Virus record (IMG/VR): IMGVR_UViG_3300042519_000356
Coordinates: 1-21,733 of that record
Length of the DNA: 21,733 nt
Reading direction: 5' to 3' (one strand)
From: a virus
A program made the position numbers and the translations under genes. Of this stretch, positions 1 through 7,143 are shown in pieces (position 1 is the first letter of the stretch; each line of letters starts with the position of its first letter). A model generated the notes under the pieces. That model did no database searches. It had not been told where the DNA came from and saw only the letters and a list, made by a program, of their open reading frames with translations.

Positions 1-99
1 CGGGCGACGGGCGACGGGCGACGGGCGACGGGCGACGGGCGACGGGCGACGGGCGACGGGCGACGGGCGACGGGCGACGGGCGACGGGCGACGGGCGAC
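1..99. repeat. Heptamer tandem repeat (CGGGCGA)x14
   Basis: Fourteen uninterrupted, identical copies of CGGGCGA fill positions 1-98, plus one further C. The array begins at the window edge, so its true length is unknown. GGG tracts recur every 7 bases with CGAC between them, so the + strand meets the G3-N4-G3 G-quadruplex pattern. The array is open in the frame starting at position 1, which ends at a TAG at 100-102. It could therefore be the tail of a preceding reading frame, although simple non-coding repeat is more likely. A collapsed repeat at an assembly end is another possibility. Confidence 0.97.
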
Positions 100-346
100 T
101 AGAAAAAAGGGTCCCATACCAATCACTCTCCCCACTTTCCTACCACCCAACACTAATTTTCCAACTCAGGTAGTTATTATCAACTAATTTTCCAACTCGG
201 GTAGTTATTATCAACTAATTTCACAACTTGGGTAGTTATTACCAACTACAAGTCCAGTATGGATTATCAACTCCAAACTCGGCTACTTATTATCAACTGC
301 AAAAATAAGTATTGTCAACTTTGTCAAAGCGTGCACCGTCCTCACC
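100..346. other. AT-rich non-coding region upstream of the packaging genes
   Basis: No convincing gene is present. The stretch is clearly more AT-rich than the genes that follow and carries the iterated repeats at 151-320. A 56-codon reading frame from the ATG at 259 runs into the next gene out of frame and is not credible. I see no good -35/-10 pair with proper spacing. The position just before the first packaging gene suits a promoter/operator region or a terminase recognition site, but the sequence does not decide between them. Confidence 0.8.
151..320. repeat. Iterated operator-like repeats with palindromic cores
   Basis: Three near-identical 30-31-bp units (151-180, 181-211, 212-242) are followed by three degenerate ones (243-267, 268-293, 294-315). 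The junction core TAGTTATTATCAACTA at 171-186 and 202-217 recurs with one change at 233-248. It is an imperfect palindrome with arms TAGTT and AACTA. Each unit also contains a CAACT/AACTT half-site, so AACT and AGTT half-sites alternate along the array. The exact 31-bp spacing of the first three cores is about three helical turns, which would put bound proteins on one DNA face. Likely roles are operator, terminase-binding (pac/cos-like) site or origin-like iterons. Confidence 0.8.
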
Positions 347-589
347 ATGCCTCAACTAATTCAAGACGAGTTTGCCAAGCTAGACATCTCCCCGCAGCGC
401 CGCTACCAGTTACGAAAGAGGCGTGATGGGTGCTGCCGCATTTGCGGAGCCCCTCGACTGGCCCCCTACGAGTATTGCGAAAAGCACTACCACGACCAAA
501 AGAGGTACACCCGGACGGGCAGTTATGCGCCGCACCTCACCGAGCTGCTGCGAAAACCCCGCGCAGTTCGCGCAAAGGACATAATTTAA
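347..589 (+). CDS. Small zinc-finger-like protein, function unknown
   Basis: An 80-residue basic protein. Residues 30-47 hold a C-x2-C (C30, C33) and a C-x2-H (C44, H47) separated by 10 residues, as expected for a small zinc-binding knuckle. The flanks are rich in Arg, Lys and Tyr (RRYQLRKRR before, KRY after). Such mini-proteins resemble the zinc half of HNH-type folds, but I see no HNH catalytic motif, so nuclease activity is not claimed. It is the first gene after the repeat array and ends 2 bases before the putative small terminase, so it may bind DNA in packaging or regulation (inference). No SD precedes the ATG; the 8 bases before it lack G. Confidence 0.7.
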   Translation: MPQLIQDEFAKLDISPQRRYQLRKRRDGCCRICGAPRLAPYEYCEKHYHDQKRYTRTGSYAPHLTELLRKPRAVRAKDII

Positions 590-591
590 CC

Positions 592-1101
592 ATGCGATCC
601 GACATCCACGCCAAACCTCCCAAGGAGTTAAAGAGGTTCTCCCACACCATCGAGCGGGGCTTGGTCAATGCCGCTCGCGTCGGGTCTGTTGGGCCACTGC
701 GTCAGAAGCGCCTGGGCGCGTCCGACCCCATGCTGGTCGTCTTGAAGTCTCGCGAGTACACGGTGGAGGCCATCAAGACCCTGGTCAGCTTAATGAAGGG
801 GGAGGTGCCAGCGGGCTCAGATGCTCAGGGTGTCCCGCCAGCGGTGCAGCTCCGAGCGGCGGAGCTGCTTATCGAACGGGGGTATGGCAAGTCTCCACAG
901 GCTATTTTACTTCGGGATGACACCGCAGCAAACGCGACCAGTGCGCATTCCGTCCCCATCTTGGAGAGGATTGCGCAGATTAAGGCTGCGCAGGATACTA
1001 TGGGGCAGACCACCGACTTGGAAGCCTCCGAGGCCGTCTTGGTCGAAAAGGAAGCAGACTTCACTGAAACCTCCCCGGACCCACAAGAGGACATCATATG
1101 A
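592..1101 (+). CDS. Putative terminase small subunit
   Basis: A 169-residue protein. The longer frame upstream overlaps the zinc protein, so the ATG at 592, two bases after that gene's stop, is the natural start; AAGGA lies 12 bases upstream, which is rather far. Residues about 50-100 (REYTVEAIKTLVSLM, then RAAELLIERGYGKSPQ) look like the helical domain found in many phage and prophage proteins encoded just before the large terminase, where residues resembling ELLDRGYGKPPQ are typical. The C-terminal third is acidic and probably disordered. The small-subunit call (recognising phage DNA and loading the ATPase) rests mainly on gene order. It overlaps the next gene by ATGA. Confidence 0.55.
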   Translation: MRSDIHAKPPKELKRFSHTIERGLVNAARVGSVGPLRQKRLGASDPMLVVLKSREYTVEAIKTLVSLMKGEVPAGSDAQGVPPAVQLRAAELLIERGYGKSPQAILLRDDTAANATSAHSVPILERIAQIKAAQDTMGQTTDLEASEAVLVEKEADFTETSPDPQEDII

Positions 1102-1652
1102 CTCCCGATAACAACCTCATCAGTTTCAATGGGCCGCATCACAACGGTCTCACCGTCGAGCACCCCGACTTGATCTTGCCGACGCCCCAGACAACGGACA
1201 CTCTCAAGTTCAGCACTGAGCTGACGGCTTTCCGAGGCATCTTTGGCAAAGTGTATTCAGGAACTGAGGACGCCGTGGACATCAATAATCGCTGCCATGA
1301 CATCGTCCTCGGCTTCGACACCGTCGTGCTTGGTGGCAAGATGGGGATCACCATCAAGGGCGGATCAAAGGACATTGGGATCACAATTCGCAATCTCGTT
1401 GGTCGGGGGCAAGAGGTCGACGTAGACATTGGCAACTGGTCGGACCAGTCGCACGAGCCCGTCACCGGCGTCTATTTGGACATCCGACGTGCGGACAAGT
1501 CGCCGGTCACGGTGCGGGTCATTAACGGCGAGAAGCCCTTGTTGGCTCCAGGCAGCGGACCCTACAAGTTTATCTTTCCGCAACCGTGGATACCGCTCTC
1601 CCTCAGAGCCAAGGTGTTCCAGCAGCTTCGCCGCAGCGGTCTGTTCCGATGA
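1098..1652 (+). CDS. Conserved-looking beta-rich protein of unknown function in the packaging cluster
   Basis: A 184-residue protein I cannot assign to a named family. It is rich in short beta-like segments with Gly turns: EDAVDINNRCHDIVLG around 56-71, then GKMGITIKGGSKDIGITIRN, then DVDIGNWSDQS around 115-125. This pattern resembles one or two coils of a right-handed parallel beta-helix. The C terminus (VFQQLRRSGLFR) is basic. An SD (AGAGGA) sits 6 bases before its ATG, one of the few good SDs in the window. It overlaps both neighbours by ATGA and lies between the two terminase genes, suggesting a role in packaging or head completion; that is only contextual. Confidence 0.75.
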   Translation: MTPDNNLISFNGPHHNGLTVEHPDLILPTPQTTDTLKFSTELTAFRGIFGKVYSGTEDAVDINNRCHDIVLGFDTVVLGGKMGITIKGGSKDIGITIRNLVGRGQEVDVDIGNWSDQSHEPVTGVYLDIRRADKSPVTVRVINGEKPLLAPGSGPYKFIFPQPWIPLSLRAKVFQQLRRSGLFR

Positions 1653-3085
1653 GTGAGCCCAACCCGGTCAGCACGCAGTTTCTCAGTTTCTGGGACTTCT
1701 TTCGTGATGCCTTTGTCCCGCTAAACAACTTGGAGCTGCCGCTGAAGCAGCTTCACAAAGACACCTGCGAAGCTCTCCAGGCCGCAGTACTGGGGGAGCT
1801 GAACAAGTCTTTTATCGTGGTCAACATCCCACCCCGCGTGGGCAAGACTAAGATCATGGAGGCATTGGTGTGCTGGCAACTGGCCTACTTCCCCGACTCC
1901 CAGATCATCTACACCTCGTACTCAAACGAGCTGGCCAAGACATCAGTGCGCTACGTCCAGCAGGTGATGGTAAGCCCGTGGTATCTGGACTTGTTTGCAA
2001 CGCGATTGGGGGCGATCCGGCAGGCAGACCATTTCACCACCGCCAGCGGGGGCAAGGTCTACGGCGACGGCGTCGGTGGCTCGCTTACCGGCCTGGGTGC
2101 CGGGCTGAAGCGACGGGCGGGCGGGTTCATCGTCCTCGACGATCCGAGCAAGCCAGACGAGGCGCTGTCCCGAGTAGAGTCGGACAAGCTGCGAGTGTGG
2201 TTCGAGAACACCCTCAAGTCCCGCCGCAACAGCTCGCAATGGACACCGATCATTATCTGTATGCAAAGACTCGATACGGAAGACCTGTCGGGGTTTGTGT
2301 TGAGAGAGTATGCTGCGGACGTGCACCATATAAAATTCTCGGCGTTCAACAATATGGGGGAATCTACGATTCCCGAGACGGTCAGCACCAAGTCCCTGCT
2401 CGACACCCAGCGGATCAGCCCGTTCACCTTCGCCGCGCAGTATCTTCAGGAGCCGACGGTCATTGGTGGCAACCTCATCAAGATAGGCGATTTTAAGTAT
2501 TACGATCCCGCCTACGCTCCCAAGTTTGAGTTCAAGGTCATCGCGGCAGACACCGCCATGAAGACAAAAGAGGCGAATGATTACTCGGTTTTCCAGTGCT
2601 GGGGGCGGTACCAGAAGAAAGCCTACTTGATTGACCAGATGCGAGGGAAGTGGGCTCCCGCAGACTTGATCCGCAATGCGCGGGCGTTCTACGAAAAGCA
2701 CCATCGGGCGGCGTCTCCGGTGGCCTACATGAGCGTTGAGGAGGCAGCGGCGGGGCTGACCCTGATTCAAGACCTGCGCAAGAAAGGCATCCCTACCAAG
2801 GGCGTTATCCGCCACCGAGACAAAGTCACCCGTGTGAAGCAGATTCTTGCCTACCAAGCGACGGGCATGGTGTGGATACCCAAGGAGGCATCCTGGCTCC
2901 CGGCGTTTGAGCAAGAGTGTGCGGCGTTCCGCGAAGATGGCAAAAGCAGACATGACGACCAAGTGGACGTGTTTGCCGATGGCGTGTTTCTGTGTCTTGG
3001 CAAAGGCACAAGCATTCTCAGCGTTATTGGTGGACGCAGGGCGGACCGAACAACCCCCGCCCCAGAAAACTCGGGGATTATCTGA
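1649..3085 (+). CDS. terL: Terminase large subunit (ATPase and nuclease)
   Basis: A 478-residue packaging motor that pumps DNA into the prohead and cuts it. A longer frame from 1586 exists, but the ATG at 1649 overlaps the previous stop (ATGA) and gives a normal N terminus. Motifs: Walker A in IPPRVGKTK (about residues 60-68), Walker B FIVLDD (160-165) with acidic D164/D165, and a coupling-like motif IIICMQRLDTEDL. The RNase H-like nuclease has D301 (VIAADTAM), E364/E365 (SVEEAAAG) and D436/D437 (RHDDQVD), so all three metal-binding acidic positions are present. Family: terminase with a 6C-type C-terminal nuclease. The enzyme appears intact. Confidence 0.96.
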   Translation: MSEPNPVSTQFLSFWDFFRDAFVPLNNLELPLKQLHKDTCEALQAAVLGELNKSFIVVNIPPRVGKTKIMEALVCWQLAYFPDSQIIYTSYSNELAKTSVRYVQQVMVSPWYLDLFATRLGAIRQADHFTTASGGKVYGDGVGGSLTGLGAGLKRRAGGFIVLDDPSKPDEALSRVESDKLRVWFENTLKSRRNSSQWTPIIICMQRLDTEDLSGFVLREYAADVHHIKFSAFNNMGESTIPETVSTKSLLDTQRISPFTFAAQYLQEPTVIGGNLIKIGDFKYYDPAYAPKFEFKVIAADTAMKTKEANDYSVFQCWGRYQKKAYLIDQMRGKWAPADLIRNARAFYEKHHRAASPVAYMSVEEAAAGLTLIQDLRKKGIPTKGVIRHRDKVTRVKQILAYQATGMVWIPKEASWLPAFEQECAAFREDGKSRHDDQVDVFADGVFLCLGKGTSILSVIGGRRADRTTPAPENSGII

Positions 3086-3097
3086 CCCACAAGACTA

Positions 3098-3136
3098 GTC
3101 GTAGGATTCGTCTTGCTTGAACGTCCCGCCTACGAC
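3098..3136 (+). promoter_or_regulatory. Inverted repeat in the terminase-portal gap
   Basis: GTCGTAGG (3098-3105) and CCTACGAC (3129-3136) are perfect 8-base complements around a 23-base loop. An alternative overlapping pair, AAGAC (3091-3095) with GTCTT (3110-3114), could compete with it. The element occupies most of the 67-base gap before the portal ATG at 3153. There is no T-run, so an intrinsic terminator is unlikely. An operator or mRNA structure affecting portal translation is possible. Confidence 0.45.
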
Positions 3137-3152
3137 AATACGAAACTCAAAG

Positions 3153-4592
3153 ATGACAGCCACCGACACCCCAGAACGCGCCAAGACTAGGGTCAATAGC
3201 CTCTCAGATTTGGTGACAGGCGTCACCGGGGGCAACCCTTACGACACCCAGACCATTGCGCAGCCTTACACGCTGGCGCAGGGCAACTCCTACGTCCCGA
3301 TCTCGCTGAATCGTGTCCTGCTGTCGTACTCGTTTATGACCCAAGGTCTGATTCAGACCGTGGTAAAACAGCCGGTCGAAGATGCGTTTAAGGGTGGGTT
3401 CGACATCAAATCCAACGAGCTTTCGGACGAGGACATTGCGAAACTTCAAAACGCTATCCGCCGACCACGTCGACGGAACCGCAGCAGCAAACTAGACCGC
3501 TTTACTCGCAAAATCAGCCCGAACTCCTCAGTTGCCTTGGGCCATTCCGACATCCGCACAGCGATGGATGTTCTGAACTGGTCTCGGCTCTACGGTGGCG
3601 CAGGGCTCATTATCAATACCGACCAGCCGTTTAATACGGAACTCGACATTGAAAAAATCGGCAAAGATTCGCCGCTGGAGTTTCTTTCCGCAGACCGCTG
3701 GGAGTTGATTCTCAGCCAGATGAACATTTTCGACACTGCCAACCCGACGCCGTTCAATTATTACGGCCTCCCGTTGCACCGCACACGAGTGGTGAAGGTG
3801 CTGGGCATCCAAGCTCCGAGCTACATTCGGCAGCGGTTACAGGGTTGGGGAATGTCGGAAATCGAAAGGTGCATTCGGGCGATCAACTCTTTCGTCAAAT
3901 TTGAGAACTTGGTGTTCGAGCTATTGGACGAAGCCAAGATCGACGTGTTTCAGATCATGGGGTTCAACGACGCCCTGCTCACGGACGAAGGCACGGCAAA
4001 CACGCAGCGGAGAGTGGACTTGGCGAATCGGATGAAGAATTTCCAGAACGCTCTCGTGATGGATAAAGAGGACTCCTACCAGCAGAAACAGCTCTCTTGG
4101 TCTGGGCTTGCCGAGATGTGGAATGAAATCCGGCTCAACCTGTCGTCGGACCTCAAGATTCCGATGAACAAGCTGTTTGGCCAGAGCGCCACCGGCTTTG
4201 GCGGAGGCCAAGACGCCATCGAGAATTACAACTCGGTTGTTGAGCAAGTCCGAGTGGACGCCGAGCCCGTCGTCATCGAGATAGTCGATTTGCGCTGTCA
4301 GCAACTCTTTGGCTACGTCCCAGAGTACACGCTTGCTTGGAAGCCTCTTAAAGCTCTCGACGGCGTGCAGGAGGAAGAAGTCCGATCCAAGAAGCAGGCT
4401 CGCGTGATGGAGCTGTTCTCGCAGCGTCTGGTGACAGGTATTGAGGCGTCCACGATCCTGCGTCGGGAAAACCTCTTGGACATCGAGACGGAGGTGTCGA
4501 AGGGGTTGCGTGATGTTGAGCCGATGATGCCCAATGCGGGCGACCCTTCTGATAAAGTAGCCGTTGCCGGAGACAAGAAACCGGAGAAGTGA
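3153..4592 (+). CDS. Portal protein (DUF1073-like)
   Basis: A 479-residue portal forming the ring at the head vertex through which DNA passes and to which terminase and neck bind. The frame is open from a TTG at 3117, but the ATG at 3153 is preferred. Hallmarks include LNRVLLSYSFMTQGLIQTVV near the N terminus, DVLNWSRLYGGAGLI in the wing/stem part, RQRLQGWGMSEIERC, a long amphipathic stretch, and NKLFGQSATGFGGGQDAIENYNS near residues 340-365, the strongest family signature. A charged, probably disordered tail ends it. Database entries of this family are sometimes labelled anti-CBASS Acb1-family; I see no phosphoesterase domain here, so that label should not be transferred. It overlaps the next gene by GTGA. 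Confidence 0.9.
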   Translation: MTATDTPERAKTRVNSLSDLVTGVTGGNPYDTQTIAQPYTLAQGNSYVPISLNRVLLSYSFMTQGLIQTVVKQPVEDAFKGGFDIKSNELSDEDIAKLQNAIRRPRRRNRSSKLDRFTRKISPNSSVALGHSDIRTAMDVLNWSRLYGGAGLIINTDQPFNTELDIEKIGKDSPLEFLSADRWELILSQMNIFDTANPTPFNYYGLPLHRTRVVKVLGIQAPSYIRQRLQGWGMSEIERCIRAINSFVKFENLVFELLDEAKIDVFQIMGFNDALLTDEGTANTQRRVDLANRMKNFQNALVMDKEDSYQQKQLSWSGLAEMWNEIRLNLSSDLKIPMNKLFGQSATGFGGGQDAIENYNSVVEQVRVDAEPVVIEIVDLRCQQLFGYVPEYTLAWKPLKALDGVQEEEVRSKKQARVMELFSQRLVTGIEASTILRRENLLDIETEVSKGLRDVEPMMPNAGDPSDKVAVAGDKKPEK

Positions 4593-5557
4593 AGACTACT
4601 CTTCAACCTCTGATCCACCGCGACAGCTACACCGGCTTCGTGGAAGCCGAAATTACCAGCTACCTGTCTGAGACGGTCTATAATCCGCTGATTGACCTTC
4701 TACACTCAGAAGGTCTCCGAACCAACGAGAACAAAGAGCATAGCGCGGTGTGGGACGCCATTATGGCGGGCACCCTCTGGTATGCCGCAGGCGTCTTTAC
4801 GGGGATTTTTGACGCTGCAATCAGTCGGGAATTAAGAGCAATGGGTGCCAAGTTCACGGCCAATGGATTTGTTCTCCCGATAGATGAAATTCCAATCTCC
4901 CTCCGAGGAGCTTTGGCTTTATCTAATTCAAAGAGTCGGACGCTGCATCGAACAGTTCAGTCTACATTAGACGAGATGCAGGAGAACATCTTGATCGCGG
5001 CCACCGGAATGCTGTTTTCAGATGTTGTTGACAAGATTACTGAAGACTTACAGGGACAGTTAGTCCGAACCGTATCCGCCGAAGCCTCACTTCCAACACT
5101 CCCCAAGACCCCACAGGGCTTGATAGAGACGCTGAAAGAGAGTCTTACCGGCGAAATGACTCGGGCAATCAAACAGAGTGCCCTCGAACAAATCAACTAC
5201 CTCCGTGCTAAAGTCTTGGACAACCTCCAGAACGGCGGACGCACCGACCGACTCGCCGAGCTTATCCGGGCGTACTTCGGCGTTGCCAAGCGGCGGGCGC
5301 GTTTCATCGCCGAATATGGGGCGGGCCAACTTGTCTCCGATTTTAGGGAGACAAGTTACGAGGCTCTCGGATCGACTGAATACGTCTGGGATACCAGCCA
5401 CGACGAAAAAGTTAGGGCTGACCACCGCGCATTGGACGGGCGGGTCTTCTCGTGGAGTAATCCACCCATCGCCGACCGGGCCACGGGCTTTCGGGGGCAC
5501 CCCGGCCATGCGGCAAATTGCCGGTGCACTGCCCGCCCGATAATTAACTTCTCGTGA
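4589..5557 (+). CDS. Mu F-like minor head / head morphogenesis protein
   Basis: A 322-residue protein with the Mu gpF / SPP1 gp7-type C-terminal domain. The conserved block starts at about residue 267 (VWDTSHDEKVRADHRALDGRVF) and ends with HPGHAANCRC, whose Cys and His residues are typical of the family. The N-terminal two thirds are mostly helical. These proteins accompany the portal, are incorporated in few copies and help early prohead assembly. The GTG start overlaps the portal stop (GTGA) with GGAG two bases upstream, and its own stop overlaps the next GTG, implying translational coupling. It carries a strong internal hairpin at 5328-5357. Confidence 0.88.
   Translation: MKTTLQPLIHRDSYTGFVEAEITSYLSETVYNPLIDLLHSEGLRTNENKEHSAVWDAIMAGTLWYAAGVFTGIFDAAISRELRAMGAKFTANGFVLPIDEIPISLRGALALSNSKSRTLHRTVQSTLDEMQENILIAATGMLFSDVVDKITEDLQGQLVRTVSAEASLPTLPKTPQGLIETLKESLTGEMTRAIKQSALEQINYLRAKVLDNLQNGGRTDRLAELIRAYFGVAKRRARFIAEYGAGQLVSDFRETSYEALGSTEYVWDTSHDEKVRADHRALDGRVFSWSNPPIADRATGFRGHPGHAANCRCTARPIINFS
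5328..5357 (+). other. Perfect 11-bp hairpin inside the Mu F-like gene
   Basis: AACTTGTCTCC (5328-5338) and GGAGACAAGTT (5347-5357) are exact reverse complements separated by an 8-base loop (GATTTTAG). The stem lies wholly in coding sequence (residues around QLVSDFRETSYE). Neither strand has a T-run after it, so it is not an intrinsic terminator. It may be coincidental, or an mRNA stability or pausing element. Confidence 0.6.
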
Positions 5558-6582
5558 GCACCACCCTCGACACTCTTACCACCGACCTCCGCTTTGCGGA
5601 CGGACTCCGTTTCAACATTGCGGCAGAGTCGCGGAAGTTTGACTGCAAATTTATTGAGCCTGGGATCGTGTCTTACAAAGACCAAGGCGGCGGTATTGAG
5701 CTGTTGCGCAAGGAAACGCTGGATCGCTGCATGGCTTCCGCTATTGGCAACCCGCTTATCTTAGGCCATACCTACATCCACGCCAAGAATCGCTTGGAGC
5801 TGGAAGAGGGGATTGTCCACAGCTTCGCCTACAACTCAGACGACGGGTGGTATTACGTCTCTGGTGAGGTCAGTACTCCATCGGCTCAAAATCGGATGCG
5901 TCGAGGCGAACGCCCTTCTTGCGGATACCGAGTCAAAGAACTCGGACCGGGAGGAATGTATCACGGCATCAAATACGACGCCGAAATTTTAGACATCGAA
6001 TTTAACCACTTGGCTATCGTGGACAACCCACGCTACGAATTGGCTGAATTTCGTCTGAACTCAGTCAACGTCAACGTCAGCAACCCAACCAACATCATGT
6101 TCAAATTCCTGAAGAAGCTCGTCACCCGTGAAAATGGTGCTGACGGCACAGTGACGGAGTCTACTAAAATGGAGGCCCACGAGGTTTCCGGTGACACGGA
6201 AATCGAAGTCGACGGCAAGATGGTAAAACTTAACAACCTTGCCCAAACCTACATGGCCGAAACCAAAGCTGCGGTTATCCGCACTGCTTCTGGTGACGAC
6301 GAAGTCGAAGTTGACGGCAAAAACGTCAAGCTCAACGAGCTGGTCGATTGCTACAAGAAAAACATGGGGCGCAGTAACGCCGCCCCTGTGGTTCCTGTTG
6401 TGGTTGCTCCAGTCGTCGCCGCCGCTCCTGCCGAATCCGATGAGCAAAAAGCCATTCGTGAAAACGGAGCCAAGGCTTTTGCCCAACTGCAAAACGCAGC
6501 CGTCGGTCAAACCGCTTCCGAATTTGCTAGTTCTAGCGATTCTCTTTCTGAACGTTGCGCTCGTGGCACCAAACGATACTAA
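5554..6582 (+). CDS. DUF2213-type head maturation protease fused to scaffold region
   Basis: A 342-residue protein. Residues 1-170 match the DUF2213 family, probably capsid maturation proteases: H72/H76 in ILGHTYIHAKN, S122 in RPSCGYRVKEL, and H152 in EFNHLAIVDNPRYE are plausible counterparts of the His/Ser positions of S78-like prohead proteases (inference). After residue 180 the composition changes to a charged, Ala/Val/Pro-rich scaffold-like tail holding two related blocks, EIEVDGKMVKLNNLAQTY (about 216-233) and EVEVDGKNVKLNELVDCY (about 250-267). Placement directly before the decoration and capsid genes fits. The GTG start overlaps the previous stop (GTGA). An internal start at 6097 may yield the scaffold alone. 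Confidence 0.82.
   Translation: MSTTLDTLTTDLRFADGLRFNIAAESRKFDCKFIEPGIVSYKDQGGGIELLRKETLDRCMASAIGNPLILGHTYIHAKNRLELEEGIVHSFAYNSDDGWYYVSGEVSTPSAQNRMRRGERPSCGYRVKELGPGGMYHGIKYDAEILDIEFNHLAIVDNPRYELAEFRLNSVNVNVSNPTNIMFKFLKKLVTRENGADGTVTESTKMEAHEVSGDTEIEVDGKMVKLNNLAQTYMAETKAAVIRTASGDDEVEVDGKNVKLNELVDCYKKNMGRSNAAPVVPVVVAPVVAAAPAESDEQKAIRENGAKAFAQLQNAAVGQTASEFASSSDSLSERCARGTKRY
6097..6582 (+). CDS. Possible nested scaffold protein from an internal in-frame start
   Basis: The ATG at 6097 (M182 of the protease gene) would give a 161-residue protein starting MFKFLKKLVTREN, a natural-looking amphipathic N terminus exactly where the protease domain ends. The 16 bases before it (6081-6096) contain no G and read CAACCCAACCAACATC, very like the leaders of the decoration and capsid genes downstream. 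Nested protease/scaffold pairs sharing a C terminus are established in lambda (C/Nu3) and Mu (I/Z). No experimental support is visible; the alternative is a single fused protein. Confidence 0.5.
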   Translation: MFKFLKKLVTRENGADGTVTESTKMEAHEVSGDTEIEVDGKMVKLNNLAQTYMAETKAAVIRTASGDDEVEVDGKNVKLNELVDCYKKNMGRSNAAPVVPVVVAPVVAAAPAESDEQKAIRENGAKAFAQLQNAAVGQTASEFASSSDSLSERCARGTKRY

Positions 6583-6596
6583 TTCATTCCTGCAAG

Positions 6597-6624
6597 ACTA
6601 ACCCAACACTAATCCAATACTAAC
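6597..6624 (+). promoter_or_regulatory. G-free leader of the decoration protein gene
   Basis: The 28 bases before the ATG at 6625 contain no G and carry three ACTAA copies. There is no SD. Equivalent G-free leaders precede the major capsid gene (7121-7143), the putative internal scaffold start (6081-6096) and the last fibre gene (21343-21370). An unstructured A/C-rich leader favours SD-independent initiation. Confidence 0.55.
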
Positions 6625-7119
6625 ATGGCCTTCCTAACTCAGCCCATGAATCTGTTCACCCAGGCTCCAATCTTGGGGCTTGTGAGCATGATTCCCTCGC
6701 CGAACGTCGTCTCGGCTCAAATCCTCTCTACGTCTTCTGCCACCGCGATCCAAGTGGGTTCTGCGGTCAAGCTGGTTGACGGCGTCTCTGGCAGCATCCT
6801 CGTAGATGTCTGCTCTGGACCGACCGACGGTCCGGTCTACGGCGTAATCCTTTACGACGCCCGCAAGAACCTCTATGTCGCCAACGACATTGTGACTATC
6901 GGGTGCTCTGATACCTACGTTTATCTCCGCACTTCCGCAGCCGTGGCTCGCGGTGCCAAGGTCACGATGACTGCGGCCACCACCACCACTGACTCCCTCG
7001 TCACGACCGTGTCGTCTCCGTCGACCCAGTACGTCACGGGTATTGCCATTGACAAGGCGGCTGCGGCTAACGACCTCATCCGAGTTCGCATCGCTCCTTC
7101 CCTCAACCTCGGCGTCTAA
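6625..7119 (+). CDS. Putative head decoration (cement) protein
   Basis: A 164-residue, almost wholly beta-type protein rich in Thr, Val, Ala and Ser. GSAVKLVDG, PVYGVILYDARKNLYVANDIVTIG and VARGAKVTMT recall phage structural cement proteins that sit on the capsid surface and stabilise it after expansion. It lies immediately before the major capsid gene, as many decoration genes do. No signal peptide, no Cys pairs. The G-free 28-base leader suggests independent, probably strong translation, in line with a high-copy protein. Function rests on fold impression and position. Confidence 0.65.
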   Translation: MAFLTQPMNLFTQAPILGLVSMIPSPNVVSAQILSTSSATAIQVGSAVKLVDGVSGSILVDVCSGPTDGPVYGVILYDARKNLYVANDIVTIGCSDTYVYLRTSAAVARGAKVTMTAATTTTDSLVTTVSSPSTQYVTGIAIDKAAAANDLIRVRIAPSLNLGV

Positions 7120-7143
7120 GCCATAACCTCAAACACCTACACC

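Noticed and set aside
151-320. CRISPR array
   Set aside because: Spacing is only 22-31 bp from unit to unit with no unique spacers of normal length and no cas genes; these are iterated binding-type repeats.
259-429. 56-codon frame from ATG 259 with a Cys-rich centre
   Set aside because: It overlaps the iterons and the zinc-protein gene out of frame, has no ribosome site and no plausible fold.
1943-2962. 339-codon reverse-strand reading frame opposite the large terminase gene
   Set aside because: It lies entirely antisense to a protein with all ATPase and nuclease motifs; its translation has no recognisable domain and is an effect of codon bias.
3153-4592. Anti-CBASS Acb1 function for the portal family member
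   Set aside because: The database label comes from fused relatives; this protein has portal features and no visible phosphoesterase motif.
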